Shown here: positions 29,969 through 38,993 of the stretch, piece after piece
How positions within the stretch are numbered: the first letter of the stretch is position 1
How the letters are laid out: every line of letters starts with the position of its first letter
Assembly: GCF_001579845.1 (NCBI RefSeq)
Contig: NZ_CP007440.1
Coordinates: forward strand, 6,346,029-6,410,028
DNA from: Rhodoplanes sp. Z2-YC6860
GTDB taxonomy: Bacteria > Pseudomonadota > Alphaproteobacteria > Rhizobiales > Xanthobacteraceae
DNA: 64,000 nucleotides
Reading direction: 5' to 3'
Notes under the pieces: model-generated
Database searches by the model: none
What the model was told of the DNA's origin: nothing
What the model saw: the letters and a program-made list of their open reading frames with translations, nothing else
Position numbers and translations under genes: made by a program

Positions 29969-32712
29969 TGCCGCCCGCCATTCCGCATTCGACTTATCGG
30001 CTGCAGCTGAGCAAAGACTTCGGCTTCGATCAGGCGACGGCGCTTGTGCCTTACCTCAAGGCGCTCGGCATCAGCCATCTCTATGCGTCGCCGTTCCTCA
30101 AAGCCCGGGCCGGCAGCCAGCACGGCTACGACATCATCGACCACAACGCGCTCAATCCGGAATTCGGCGGCGACGAGGCCTTCACGCGGCTGAGCGATGC
30201 TTTGAAGCAGCACGATCTCGGTCTCATTCTGGATTTCGTGCCGAACCACATGGCGGTCGGAGGTCACGATAATCCCTGGTGGCTCGACGTGCTGGAATGG
30301 GGCCCGCAGTCACCGCATGCCGCCTCCTTCGACATCGCGTGGGATCTGCTGCCTTATCGCAAGGGCGGCGGTGTGCTGCTGCCGGTTCTGGGGCAACCGT
30401 ACAACGGGGCTCTCACCGCGGGCGAGATCGAGCTGAAATACGACGCAACCGAGGGAAGCTTCTCAGCCTGGTATTTCGACCATCGCTTCCCGATCAATCC
30501 GCAGCGCTATAGCGATATCCTGAGCACCATTGTCACGGCAGCCGACGGCACAAAGGAGCCCGCCGGCGAAGCGATGCTGGCGCTCGCCGACGAGCACCGC
30601 CACCCCGGCACGCCATCCTATCGCAATACCCCGGCGCTGAAGCGCAGACTCGCCGATATTCCCGATGCGCCTTCTGTCATCGAACGCGGGCTGAAGGCCT
30701 ATCGCCCCGACCACGAAAGCGGGATCAACCTGCTGCATCGCCTGCTGGAGCGTCAGCACTATCGGCTGGCGTTCTGGCGGCTCGCGCCGTCCAGCATCAA
30801 CTACCGGCGCTTCTTCGACGTCAACGAGCTCGCCGGCCTTCGCATGGAAGACGCCGGCACGTTCCAGAAGACCCATGTCCTGGTCGCCCGCCTGATCGCA
30901 GAAGGGCGTCTGCATGGGCTGCGGCTCGACCACATCGACGGCCTTTACGATCCATTGCAATACACCCGCCGCCTGCAGACGCTGACCGCGCAAGCGCGCG
31001 GCCGCAGAGAGCCGTTCTATGTGGTGATCGAAAAGATCGTCGAGGACGACGAGGAGCTGCCGCCGTTTTCCGGCATTGCCGGCACCACCGGCTATGAATG
31101 GCTCAACACGATCTCACGGTTGCTTGTCAACGAGCGCGGACGCGTCGAGCTTGAGCGAACCTGGCGCGACATGGCGCCAGAGCTCGGCCACTTCGAGGCC
31201 GTGCTGGAAAGCGCGAAGCTTCGCGTGCTCAACACCATTCTGGCGAGCGAGTTCAACGTGCTGGCGCAGCTTCTCGCCCGCATCGCGGCCGGGCACTTCA
31301 GCTCGCGCGACTACACGCCAGACCGGCTGCGGGAGGCACTGGAGCTCTATGTGCTCGAATTCCCAGTCTACCGCACGTACGTCTCGCCACGCAGCTGCGC
31401 CGACCGCGACCGCATCGCGATCGACAATGTGATCGCCGCCGCGCGCCGCCGCTGGCAGGGACCCGATATCGACATCTTCGATTTCCTTCGCTGTTGCATC
31501 ACCACCGACCTCAATCATTCGGGCCTGCCCTACAGCCGCACGCGAGTCCGGCAGTTCGCGCTCAAGCTTCAGCAGTTCACCGGCCCCATGATGGCGAAGT
31601 CGCTCGAGGACACGGCGATCTATCGCTATCAGAGTCTGATCGCGCTGAACGAGGTCGGCGGCTATCCGACCCTGCCCGGCCTTTCGACCGATGAATTCCA
31701 TCGCCGGATGGCGCAACGCGCCGGGCATTTCACGCATGGCCTGACGGCGACCTCGACACACGACACCAAGCGCGGCGAGGACGCCCGTGCCCGCATCCTC
31801 GCGCTCTCCGAAATCCCAGGCTTGTGGGAAGAGCATGTCACGCATTGGCGCAGGCTGAACGCGCGCTTCGTGACGATCTCCGACGACGAACGAAGCCCGT
31901 CCGTCGGACACGAGTATCTTCTGTATCAGACACTGATCGGCGTCTGGCCGCACGCCCCGATCAGCGACGACTTCGTCAAGCGCATCGAGGCCTATGCGGT
32001 GAAGGCCGCCCGCGAGGGCAAGCTCGAAACCAGCTGGATCAGCCCCAACGAGGACTATGAGGCAAAGCTCACGGCCTTCGTGCGGCGCATGCTCGACCGG
32101 ACGGAGTCGCTCGAATTCCTCGACACGTTCGGAGACTTTGCGCGCCGGACCACGCTCATGGGTGCACTCAACAGCCTGTCACAGCTCGTGCTCAAGGCCA
32201 CGATGCCCGGCGTGCCGGATTTCTATCAGGGCACCGAATTGTGGGACCTGTCGCTGGTCGACCCCGACAATCGCAGGCCTGTCGACTTCGATGCCCGTCG
32301 CGCAGCGCTCGCCGCCGATGCGGATTGGAACGATCTCGTCGGTCGCTGGTTGGACGGCCATCTCAAGCTCGCGCTCACGCACAAGCTCTTGCAGCTTCGC
32401 AACCGCCACCCGGCTCTGTTTTGCGAAGGCCGCTACCAACCGGTTGAAGTCACAGGCCCCGATCGGGAACACATCACGGCTTTCATGAGGCCTCATCGCA
32501 GCGAGCGGCTCTTGGTCGTGACCGGGCGTCATTTCGCAGCGCTCACCGATCAAGGCAACCATTGGCCGACGGAGGGCTTTAACGCCGAGATCACCATCAA
32601 CGCCGATCATCGCAGCACCTGGGACAACGCGCTGATACCCGGCGCTCCAGCGAGCCTCTGCTGCCGCGAGTTGCTCAACAAGTTGCCGGTTGCAGTTTTG
32701 ATAAGCGGTTGA
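29968..32712 (+). CDS. treY: Malto-oligosyltrehalose synthase
   Basis: GH13_26 intramolecular transglucosylase of 914 residues that converts the reducing end of a maltodextrin to an alpha,alpha-1,1 linkage. It opens with PHSTYRLQLSKDFGFDQA, then GISHLYASPFLKARAGSQHGYDIIDHN, the TreY hallmark. The catalytic region includes LHGLRLDHIDGLYDP and VVIEKIVEDDEELP, and TSTHDTKRGEDARAR and MPGVPDFYQGTELWDLSLVDPDNRRPVD are near-invariant. ATG 29968 gives TGATG coupling to treZ; ATG 29950 (six residues longer) is an alternative. It ends the glgE-treS/mak-glgB-glgX-treZ-treY operon. Confidence 0.95.
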   Translation: MPPAIPHSTYRLQLSKDFGFDQATALVPYLKALGISHLYASPFLKARAGSQHGYDIIDHNALNPEFGGDEAFTRLSDALKQHDLGLILDFVPNHMAVGGHDNPWWLDVLEWGPQSPHAASFDIAWDLLPYRKGGGVLLPVLGQPYNGALTAGEIELKYDATEGSFSAWYFDHRFPINPQRYSDILSTIVTAADGTKEPAGEAMLALADEHRHPGTPSYRNTPALKRRLADIPDAPSVIERGLKAYRPDHESGINLLHRLLERQHYRLAFWRLAPSSINYRRFFDVNELAGLRMEDAGTFQKTHVLVARLIAEGRLHGLRLDHIDGLYDPLQYTRRLQTLTAQARGRREPFYVVIEKIVEDDEELPPFSGIAGTTGYEWLNTISRLLVNERGRVELERTWRDMAPELGHFEAVLESAKLRVLNTILASEFNVLAQLLARIAAGHFSSRDYTPDRLREALELYVLEFPVYRTYVSPRSCADRDRIAIDNVIAAARRRWQGPDIDIFDFLRCCITTDLNHSGLPYSRTRVRQFALKLQQFTGPMMAKSLEDTAIYRYQSLIALNEVGGYPTLPGLSTDEFHRRMAQRAGHFTHGLTATSTHDTKRGEDARARILALSEIPGLWEEHVTHWRRLNARFVTISDDERSPSVGHEYLLYQTLIGVWPHAPISDDFVKRIEAYAVKAAREGKLETSWISPNEDYEAKLTAFVRRMLDRTESLEFLDTFGDFARRTTLMGALNSLSQLVLKATMPGVPDFYQGTELWDLSLVDPDNRRPVDFDARRAALAADADWNDLVGRWLDGHLKLALTHKLLQLRNRHPALFCEGRYQPVEVTGPDREHITAFMRPHRSERLLVVTGRHFAALTDQGNHWPTEGFNAEITINADHRSTWDNALIPGAPASLCCRELLNKLPVAVLISG

Positions 32713-32811
32713 CGACGCGGTCATCCTTCCGGGGCGCCACAATCAACGCTATGCTCCCTTGAAAGAGAGTGGCGCGAACGAATGCCACCTCAATCATCTG
32801 GGGAGGCGATC

Positions 32812-33303
32812 ATGCGACATCACTTTCGACTGCCGCTCTTTGTATGTGTGTTTGTCATGCTCGCCTCTTCGATCATGGCGCATGCGCAGGGCGTGATCTC
32901 CGAACGCAACATCTCGACACCGCTGGCGCGCGCGATTGCAGACGCCGCCATGGAATGCTCCGCGAACGGCGTGGGTCTATCGGTCGCAGTGGTCGATCGT
33001 GCGGGCCTGGTCCGCGTCTGGATTCGCGGCGACGGCTCGCCGCCGCACGGCTTCGATCTGGCGCGTCGAAAGGCCTACACGGCCAGAACATTCCGGCAGA
33101 CATCGCTCGAATGGGCCAAGCGCAGCGAAACCGCACTTGCCGGCCAGCGCGGCCTCGCCGACGTGATCCCGCTCGGCGGCGGCGTGCCGATCAAGATTGG
33201 CGACGAAACCATCGGCGCGGTCGGCGTCAGCGGATCGTCCCAGGAGGGTGACGAGAACTGCGCCAAGGCTGCGATCGCCAAGGTGTCGGATCAGCTCAAA
33301 TAG
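32812..33303 (+). CDS. Secreted GlcG/HbpS-like (DUF336) protein
   Basis: A 163-residue protein. GGGGAGG precedes ATG 32812, and the product begins with a Sec signal peptide (MRHHFRLPLFVCVFVMLASSIMAHAQ). The mature part is the heme-binding HbpS/GlcG fold: ARAIADAAMECSANGVGLSVAVVDRAGLVRVWIRGDG, KAYTARTF, and GGVPIKIGDETIGAVGVSGSSQEGDENCAKAAI are all family-typical. HbpS binds heme extracellularly; many GlcG proteins have no known role. It lies between treY and the amidohydrolase set and may belong to neither. Confidence 0.85.
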   Translation: MRHHFRLPLFVCVFVMLASSIMAHAQGVISERNISTPLARAIADAAMECSANGVGLSVAVVDRAGLVRVWIRGDGSPPHGFDLARRKAYTARTFRQTSLEWAKRSETALAGQRGLADVIPLGGGVPIKIGDETIGAVGVSGSSQEGDENCAKAAIAKVSDQLK

Positions 33304-33451
33304 CCGCGTCGTTTGTTGCGATTGCGCTTGCCGCTTTCCACGGGCGAGAACGGTGCGCCGCATAGCTGATCCGTCAAGTGACGCTTTGACGTTGACGGCA
33401 GCCCCGATAGGCTCCCTCCTTCGCCAGATCGATATGTGCAGGGAGAGCACC

Positions 33452-34156
33452 ATGGCCGACGATTTCGAGAACCATTGCTGGAAGGACACCGTGCCGCCGG
33501 ACGTCCTCGACATCTATAAGCACTATTCGCGGAAGACGTTTGTTGGTCCTTCGCCGGCGCTGCTCGCCATCGACCTCTACGAGCTCGCGTATCAGGGCGG
33601 CGCCAAGCCCGTGGCACAGCTCCACAACACCTATCCGTCGACGTGCGGCGAGAATGCTCATGCGGCGATCGAGCCGACCAAGCGGCTGTTCGCCGCGGCG
33701 CGTGCAGCCGGCATCCCGATCTTCTATACGACCTCGGACACCCGCCTCGACAGCATCCCCTCGCGCGTAACCGCGACGCGGCGTCAGCGCGTGCAGCTCG
33801 ATCCGGATCTCTATCAGATCAGGCCGGAGTTCAAGCCGCAGACCGGCGACGTCGTCATCACCAAGCAGCGCGCCTCGGCCTTCTACGGCACGCCGATCAT
33901 GGCGCATCTGACACAGCTCGGCATCCAGAGCATCATCGTCTGCGGCGAAAGCACGTCGGGCTGCGTGCGGGCGTCTTCGGTCGATGCCTATTCGGCCGGT
34001 TTCCACGTCACGGTGGTCGAGGAATGCTGCTTCGATCGCAGCATGCTGTCGCACAAGGTCAACCTGTTCGACATGCACCACAAATACACCGACGTGATGC
34101 GCGTCGACGAGGTCGTGAAACACCTCGACGGTCTCGCGGTGAAAAAGGCGAGCTGA
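33452..34156 (+). CDS. Isochorismatase-fold cysteine amidohydrolase
   Basis: A 234-residue cytoplasmic hydrolase. GGGAGAG precedes ATG 33452. The catalytic triad of the N-carbamoylsarcosine amidase/isochorismatase family is visible as Asp41 (LLAIDLYELAY), Lys138 (DVVITKQRASAFYGT) and Cys171 (CGESTSGCVRASS), and the non-proline cis-peptide region fits. Such enzymes hydrolyse amides, carbamoyl groups or isochorismate. No siderophore genes are near, so an amide substrate is more likely. It is 2 bases from the next gene, a PuuE/imidase-like hydrolase, which suggests consecutive steps on one substrate. Confidence 0.87.
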   Translation: MADDFENHCWKDTVPPDVLDIYKHYSRKTFVGPSPALLAIDLYELAYQGGAKPVAQLHNTYPSTCGENAHAAIEPTKRLFAAARAAGIPIFYTTSDTRLDSIPSRVTATRRQRVQLDPDLYQIRPEFKPQTGDVVITKQRASAFYGTPIMAHLTQLGIQSIIVCGESTSGCVRASSVDAYSAGFHVTVVEECCFDRSMLSHKVNLFDMHHKYTDVMRVDEVVKHLDGLAVKKAS

Positions 34157-34158
34157 CC

Positions 34159-35085
34159 ATGAAGCCGCGCTCCTACGGTCCGTTTCCCTACTCGCCGATC
34201 ATCGACCGCCCGCGGCTGGAATGGCCGGGAGGCGCGCATGTCGCGCTCTGGATCATTCCCAACATCGAATACTTCTCGATGCTGGAGAAGCCCGGCGGCT
34301 ACGGCGCAGGCGCCAAGATTCCCGACGTCGTGATGTGGAGCGAGCGCGATTACGGCAACCGCGTCGGCGTGTTCCGCATCATGGACACGCTCGACAAGTA
34401 TGACATTCGCGGCACGGTCGCGCTCAACTCGAACCTCTGTGCGGAACATCCTCGCATCATGGAGGAAGGCGAGAAGCGCAAGTGGGAGTGGATGGGCCAC
34501 AACGAGAGCAACACGCGCCGGCTGAATGAGGCTGGTCCCGGTGAAGAGGCGCAGATCGTCCGCAACACCTTCTCGACCATCGAAAAGCACACCGGCAAGC
34601 GGCCCACAGGCTGGCTCAGTTCAGGCCTTCAGGAGACCTGGGACTCGCTCGACCACCTGATCGACAACGGCTGCGAGTATGTCGCCGACTGGTGCAATGA
34701 CGACCAGCCTTACCAGATGACGTTGGACGACGGCCGCACCATCGTCTCCATGCCTTATACCCAGCAACTCAATGACAAATCGGCGATTGAGCGACGTTTG
34801 GTCTCAGCCGACGGCTTCGCCAAGATGATCTGCGACCAGTTCGACGTGCTTTATAAAGAGGGTGCCAAGTCCGGCCGCGTCATGGCGATCGCTTTGCACC
34901 CCTATTTGATTGGTGTGCCGCACCGGATCGGCGCCTTCGACGCAGCGTTGAAATACATCTGTAAGCACAAGAAGGTCTGGAAGGCGACCGGCTCGGAAAT
35001 TGCAAGGCATTACCTGGCTCAGATGGACGGTGTGCCGGAGAGCAAGACGCCCGCGAGGAAGCGGGCGGCAGGAGGGCGAAAATGA
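34159..35085 (+). CDS. Polysaccharide deacetylase-fold hydrolase (PuuE allantoinase / cyclic imidase type)
   Basis: A 308-residue protein of the NodB/CE4 fold. It starts PRLEWPGGAHVALWIIPNIEYF, similar to PuuE-type allantoinases and the P. putida imidase (family knowledge). The CE4 metal motif TFDDG is not present; that strand reads IIPNIEYFSML. The usual HxxxH is HNESN (GHNESNTRRL), so the second metal His is missing. This argues against chitin or peptidoglycan deacetylation and for ring amide hydrolysis. LHPYLIGVPHRIGAFDAAL is the family C-terminal motif. The tail is Lys/Arg-rich. The stop overlaps the next start by 4 bases (ATGA). Confidence 0.82.
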   Translation: MKPRSYGPFPYSPIIDRPRLEWPGGAHVALWIIPNIEYFSMLEKPGGYGAGAKIPDVVMWSERDYGNRVGVFRIMDTLDKYDIRGTVALNSNLCAEHPRIMEEGEKRKWEWMGHNESNTRRLNEAGPGEEAQIVRNTFSTIEKHTGKRPTGWLSSGLQETWDSLDHLIDNGCEYVADWCNDDQPYQMTLDDGRTIVSMPYTQQLNDKSAIERRLVSADGFAKMICDQFDVLYKEGAKSGRVMAIALHPYLIGVPHRIGAFDAALKYICKHKKVWKATGSEIARHYLAQMDGVPESKTPARKRAAGGRK

Positions 35086-36056
35086 CGTACTCGCGGCGCG
35101 TTGCCTTGGCGCTGTTGCTGCTCGGTTCGAGCTTGGCGACGCAGCCATCCGCACGCGCCGCCGATACGGTCACCATCGGCACAGTGGGCTCGGCCTCGTC
35201 CAATATCTGGCCGGTGTTCATCGGCCAGAAGAAGGGCTTCTTTGCCGCCGAGAACATCAACCTCGACGTCGTTTACGTACAGTCGAGCGCAAATCTTGTG
35301 CAGCAGCTCGCAGCAGGCTCTCTCGACATCACCATGTCGACCGGCCTGGTTGATCCGATCCGCGCGGCATCACAGAAAGCGCCGGTGGCGATCGTGCGGC
35401 TCGAACTGCAGGCACCACCCTATGCGCTCATCTCCAAGCCTTCGATCAAGACCATCAAGGATCTCAAGGGCAAGGTGATCTCGATTGGCGGTCCCAAGGA
35501 CATCACCAAGATCTACATCGAGCGCATGCTTGAGCCGAACGGCGTCAAACCCGGCGAGTTCGACACTGTGTTTGCCGGCGCAACTGCGGCGCGCGCCTCT
35601 GCCTTGCAGGCCGGAGCCGTGGACGCGACTCTCGTGGTGCCGCCATATAACTTCCAGGCAGTGGCGGCGGGCTACAACGAACTTGGACTAACCGTCGACT
35701 ACGCGCCCGAGCTGCCGTTCTCGGGCTCGATCGTCAATCGCACCTGGGCAGGGAACAACAAAGACCTGTTGCGGCGGATGCTCGCCGCTCATCTGAAGAG
35801 TGTGGCTTGGTTCTACGATCCAGCCAATCGGGCCGAAGCCGTGCAGATTCTGGCCGACGTAAGCAAAATCAAGCTCGAGGATTGCGAAAAGTCCTACGAC
35901 TTCCTGATCAAGGGCAAGTTCTTCGAGTCGAAGGGCGAGCTGTCACGCACCAAGCTGAATGCAATCGTCAAGGCCATGCAGCAGCTCGGCGATCTGCCAG
36001 CGGATTTCGACACCACCACGCTGGTCTTGCCCGATATCGTCAAGCTCACCGATTGA
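35082..36056 (+). CDS. NMT1/TauA-family ABC substrate-binding protein (first of a tandem pair)
   Basis: A 324-residue periplasmic binding protein. GGAGGG precedes the ATG, and a signal peptide (ALLLLGSSLATQPSARA) is followed by ADTVTIGTVGSAS. NMT1 features are the IKTIKDLKGKVISIGG hinge and LQAGAVDATLVVPP. It is translationally coupled to the imidase-like gene upstream. It shares long stretches with the next gene, for example NGVKPGEFD followed by FAGAT, and YDFLIKGK, so the two arose by tandem duplication. It likely delivers the same class of small ring compound or amide to the permease at 37044. Confidence 0.9.
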   Translation: MTYSRRVALALLLLGSSLATQPSARAADTVTIGTVGSASSNIWPVFIGQKKGFFAAENINLDVVYVQSSANLVQQLAAGSLDITMSTGLVDPIRAASQKAPVAIVRLELQAPPYALISKPSIKTIKDLKGKVISIGGPKDITKIYIERMLEPNGVKPGEFDTVFAGATAARASALQAGAVDATLVVPPYNFQAVAAGYNELGLTVDYAPELPFSGSIVNRTWAGNNKDLLRRMLAAHLKSVAWFYDPANRAEAVQILADVSKIKLEDCEKSYDFLIKGKFFESKGELSRTKLNAIVKAMQQLGDLPADFDTTTLVLPDIVKLTD

Positions 36057-36082
36057 TCAGACCGCAAGCGATGGGGCCCACG

Positions 36083-37042
36083 ATGAAGCGTCTGATGTCT
36101 GCGGCAATTATTCTCGCTCTGGCATCGTTCGCGCGGCCCGCGACAGCCGCCGAGACTGTCACGCTGATCTCGGTCGGCTCGTCATCGGCGAATTTCTGGC
36201 CGAGTGCGGTCGCGCAGGAGAAAGGCCTCTTCGCAGCGGCCGGCCTGACGCCCGACATCGTCTACGCACAGTCGAACGCCGCGGTGATCCAGCAGGTCGC
36301 CGCGGGATCGGCGAATTTCTCCACAAATTCCGGGCTGGTCGACCCGATCCGCGCCATCGAAAAGGGCGCGCCGCTCGCGCTCATCCGGCTCGAGGTCCAG
36401 GCGCCGCCCTACGCGTTGCTCGGCAAGCCCGGCCTGAAGAGCATCGGCGAGCTCAAAGGCAAGATGATCTCGGTCGGCGGCGCCAAAGACATCACGCGCA
36501 TTTTCGTCGAACGGATGCTCGCGCCGAACGGCGTCAAGCCCGGCGAGTTCGATATGACCTTCGCCGGCGCCACGTCGGCACGCTACTCAGCGCTGCAGGC
36601 CGGCGCCGTCGATGCGGCGATCCTGACGCCGCCGTTCAGCTTCAACGCCCAGTCGGCGGGCTTCACGCTCCTCGGCAACACCGTCGATTATGTCGACATG
36701 CCGTTCGCCGGCATCAGCGTGAACACCAACTGGGCCGCCAGCAACAAGGCCACGGTGCAGAAGGTGATCGAGGTCTACAACAAGAGCATGGCTTGGCTCT
36801 ACGATCCGGCCAATCGCAACGAGGCGGTGCAGATTCTGATGAAGGTCTCAAAAATCAAGCAATCCGACGTTGAGCTCGCCTACGACTTCCTGATCAAAGG
36901 AAAGTATCTCGAAGCGACCGGCAAAATTTCCAAATCGAAACTCGGCACGCTGGTCGATGCGCTGAAGTCGCTGGGCGACATTCCGCAGGACTTTTCCGTA
37001 GACCGGCTGTTCCTGCCCGGCGTAACGCAGATCGCCGACTGA
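36083..37042 (+). CDS. NMT1/TauA-family ABC substrate-binding protein (second of a tandem pair)
   Basis: A 319-residue paralogue of the preceding protein. ATG 36083 opens a signal peptide (MKRLMSAAIILALASFARPATA, then AETVTLI); an ATG four codons earlier is possible. It shows IGELKGKMISVGGAKDITRIFVERML and LQAGAVDAAILTPP, and near the C-terminus DPANRNEAVQILMKVSKIKQSD, almost identical to its neighbour. Two binding proteins with one permease and one ATPase suggest either two related ligands or subfunctionalised copies. It is followed by the permease after 1 base. Confidence 0.9.
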   Translation: MKRLMSAAIILALASFARPATAAETVTLISVGSSSANFWPSAVAQEKGLFAAAGLTPDIVYAQSNAAVIQQVAAGSANFSTNSGLVDPIRAIEKGAPLALIRLEVQAPPYALLGKPGLKSIGELKGKMISVGGAKDITRIFVERMLAPNGVKPGEFDMTFAGATSARYSALQAGAVDAAILTPPFSFNAQSAGFTLLGNTVDYVDMPFAGISVNTNWAASNKATVQKVIEVYNKSMAWLYDPANRNEAVQILMKVSKIKQSDVELAYDFLIKGKYLEATGKISKSKLGTLVDALKSLGDIPQDFSVDRLFLPGVTQIAD

Positions 37043-37043
37043 C

Positions 37044-37805
37044 ATGCTGAAGCATCTGCGCGAGAACTATCTGGCCAGCTTTCTTTCCGTTGCGGGAGGC
37101 CTGCTGCTTTGGGAGCTGGTGAGCCGCTTCCTGATCGCCAATGCGCTGTTTCTGGCGTCGCCATCGCAGATCGTCGTGGCGATCTGGAAGCTCAGCCTGA
37201 CCGGCGAGTTGGGGCGCCATATCGTCGTCAGCGCGCAGGAGTTCGCGCTGGGCTACGTGATCGCAAGCGCGATCGGCATCGCCTTCGGCTTCGGCATGGC
37301 GAGCAGCGTGCGCTTCAAACAGGCGCTGCAGCCCTGGATCTCCGGCTTCTACGCGACGCCCACGATCGCGCTGGCGCCGCTGTTCATCCTGTGGCTAGGC
37401 ATCGGCATCTGGTCGAAGGTGCTGGTGGTGATCTTCCTGGTGCTGTTCCCGGTGACGATCAACACCGAGGCCGGATTGCGCACCACCAGCGACCGGCTGG
37501 TCGAGATGCTGCGGAGCTTCGGTGCGAGCGGCAGCCAGATCTTCTTCAAGGTGTCGCTGCCCTCGGCCCTGCCCTTCATCCTGGCCGGCCTTAAGCTCGG
37601 CATCGGCCGCGGTCTCATTGGCGTGGTGGTGGCCGAGTTGTTCGGCTCCCGCGCCGGCCTCGGCCGGCTGATCAGCCAGTCGGCCGACGCGTTCAACATG
37701 CCGGACCTGTTCGCCGGCGTGATCATTCTGGCGATCGCCGGCATCGCCATGACGGCCGGCTTCGGCTGGATGGAAAAGAAACTCGTGCCCTGGACGAAGG
37801 ACTGA
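37044..37805 (+). CDS. NMT1-type ABC transporter permease (SsuC/TauC-like)
   Basis: A 253-residue inner-membrane protein with about six transmembrane segments. The characteristic sequence SGFYATPTIALAPLFILWLGIG precedes the EAA loop LVEMLRSFGASGSQIFFKVSLPSALPFILAGLKLGIGRGLIGVVVAELFG. The gene begins 1 base after the second binding protein and ends 3 bases before the ATPase. It forms a homodimeric channel in this family. Confidence 0.92.
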   Translation: MLKHLRENYLASFLSVAGGLLLWELVSRFLIANALFLASPSQIVVAIWKLSLTGELGRHIVVSAQEFALGYVIASAIGIAFGFGMASSVRFKQALQPWISGFYATPTIALAPLFILWLGIGIWSKVLVVIFLVLFPVTINTEAGLRTTSDRLVEMLRSFGASGSQIFFKVSLPSALPFILAGLKLGIGRGLIGVVVAELFGSRAGLGRLISQSADAFNMPDLFAGVIILAIAGIAMTAGFGWMEKKLVPWTKD

Positions 37806-37808
37806 ACC

Positions 37809-38585
37809 ATGGCGCGCAAGCTCGAAATTACAGGCCTCAGCAAGCGGTTCGGCGATCTCGAAGCGCTCAGAGAACTCAGCCTCGCGGTCGACAGCGGCGA
37901 GTTCATCGCCGTAGTCGGGCCGAGCGGCTGCGGCAAGACCACGTTCCTGCGCATGGTCGCGGGGCTCGAGCCCCCGACCTCGGGCACCATCATGCTGGAC
38001 GGGCAGCCGCTGCGCGGCCCGGGCGGCCGCCGCGGCTTCGTGTTCCAGAACGACAGCCTGCTGCCCTGGCGCACCGTGCTGTCGAACACGCTGATCGGAC
38101 CCGAAGTGGCTGGCCGCGTCGGCGCGGCGGAGCGCAAGCGCGCCCTCGACCTGCTCAAGCTCGTCGGACTCGCCGGCTTCGAGAACTACCACCCGCGCCA
38201 GCTTTCCGGCGGCATGCGGCAGCGCGTGAACCTCGCGCGCGCGCTCGCGATCGATCCCGAAGTGCTGCTGATGGACGAGCCGTTCGCGGCGCTCGACGCC
38301 CAGACCCGCGAGATCATGCAGACCGAGCTGCTGCGCATCTGGGAGCAAGGCCGCAAGACCGTCGTGTTCGTCACCCATCAGATCGACGAAGCGGTGTTCC
38401 TCGCCGACCGCGTGCTGGTGTTCGCGCGACGGCCAGGCCGCCTCCAGGAGGCCGTGAAGATCGATCTCCCCCGCCCGCGCGAGCTCGACATCAAGCGCAA
38501 GCCGGAGTTCGTCGCCTATGTGGATCACATCTGGAAGCTGATCGAGGACGACGTGCGGGCGTCGGTCATCGAAGAGCACGGCTGA
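37809..38585 (+). CDS. NMT1-type ABC transporter ATPase (SsuB/TauB-like)
   Basis: A 258-residue ATPase. Walker A is GPSGCGKTTFLRMVAG, the Q-loop is FVFQNDSLLPWRTV, the signature is LSGGMRQRVNLARALAIDP, Walker B is VLLMDEPFAALDAQTR, and the H-loop is VFVTHQIDEAVFLADRV. The C-terminal VFARRPGRLQEAVKIDLPRPR is typical of the taurine/nitrate/sulfonate group. It is the last gene of the 33452-38585 operon. Confidence 0.93.
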   Translation: MARKLEITGLSKRFGDLEALRELSLAVDSGEFIAVVGPSGCGKTTFLRMVAGLEPPTSGTIMLDGQPLRGPGGRRGFVFQNDSLLPWRTVLSNTLIGPEVAGRVGAAERKRALDLLKLVGLAGFENYHPRQLSGGMRQRVNLARALAIDPEVLLMDEPFAALDAQTREIMQTELLRIWEQGRKTVVFVTHQIDEAVFLADRVLVFARRPGRLQEAVKIDLPRPRELDIKRKPEFVAYVDHIWKLIEDDVRASVIEEHG

Positions 38586-38675
38586 CGGATGATCTGCCTC
38601 CGGGTTAGTACGGATGGCAACACTCCCGCGAGCGGCTAAATTCAGCGACATTGAACACTCTCACGAGAGGTTCCC

Positions 38676-38807
38676 ATGCGAAAATTTTGGCGCGACATCG
38701 TCAACTTCTTCCTTGCGGCGCTTGGCGCAGAACCGGTCCTGGTGCCGATCAGGTCCACGGCGCACGCGCAGATGCAACGCCGGCTTCGGCAGCTTCGCCA
38801 GCGGTAA
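38676..38807 (+). CDS. Short 43-codon reading frame, possible small protein or leader peptide
   Basis: An ATG at 38676 has ACGAGAGG placed 6 bases upstream, better than chance. The product (MRKFWRDIVNFFLAALGAEP to RRLRQLRQR) has a hydrophobic N-terminal half that could form one membrane helix, and a strongly basic C-terminus. It lies between two transporter operons and is directly followed by a run of hairpins (38896-38993). It might be a small membrane protein or a leader peptide for attenuation. No family is recognised. Confidence 0.4.
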   Translation: MRKFWRDIVNFFLAALGAEPVLVPIRSTAHAQMQRRLRQLRQR

Positions 38808-38895
38808 TCCCCCCCTCCCGACCAGACCGCGGCCAGCGCCACAGTTCCCGCGGAACGTATCGGTTGCCGGCGGGTTTGCTGGTTGTCCGGACAGA

Positions 38896-38993
38896 TGGGG
38901 GTCACAAGCCCCCACAGCGAGAGGCCCGACTGCCGAGTGCAACGGGCCTCTTGTCGTTTGGCCCGCCGCCTGGGCCGACGGCGCAAAAGCGCC
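38896..38993 (+). other. Run of hairpins upstream of the TRAP operon, possible terminator or structured RNA
   Basis: In the 303-base gap 38808-39110 I see TGGGGG/CCCCCA (38896-38901 with 38909-38914), then AGAGGCCCG/CGGGCCTCT (38920-38928 with 38943-38951) followed by TGTCGTTT, then GGCCC/GGGCC around 38960-38975, and GGCGC-AAAA-GCGCC (38980-38993). The second resembles a weak rho-independent terminator. As a set they could be an attenuator or a small RNA. The rest of the gap holds no gene I can support. Confidence 0.45.

Noticed and set aside
34159-35085. Peptidoglycan or chitin deacetylase
   Set aside because: The CE4 metal motifs are not present, there is no signal peptide, and the gene is coupled to amide hydrolase and importer genes.
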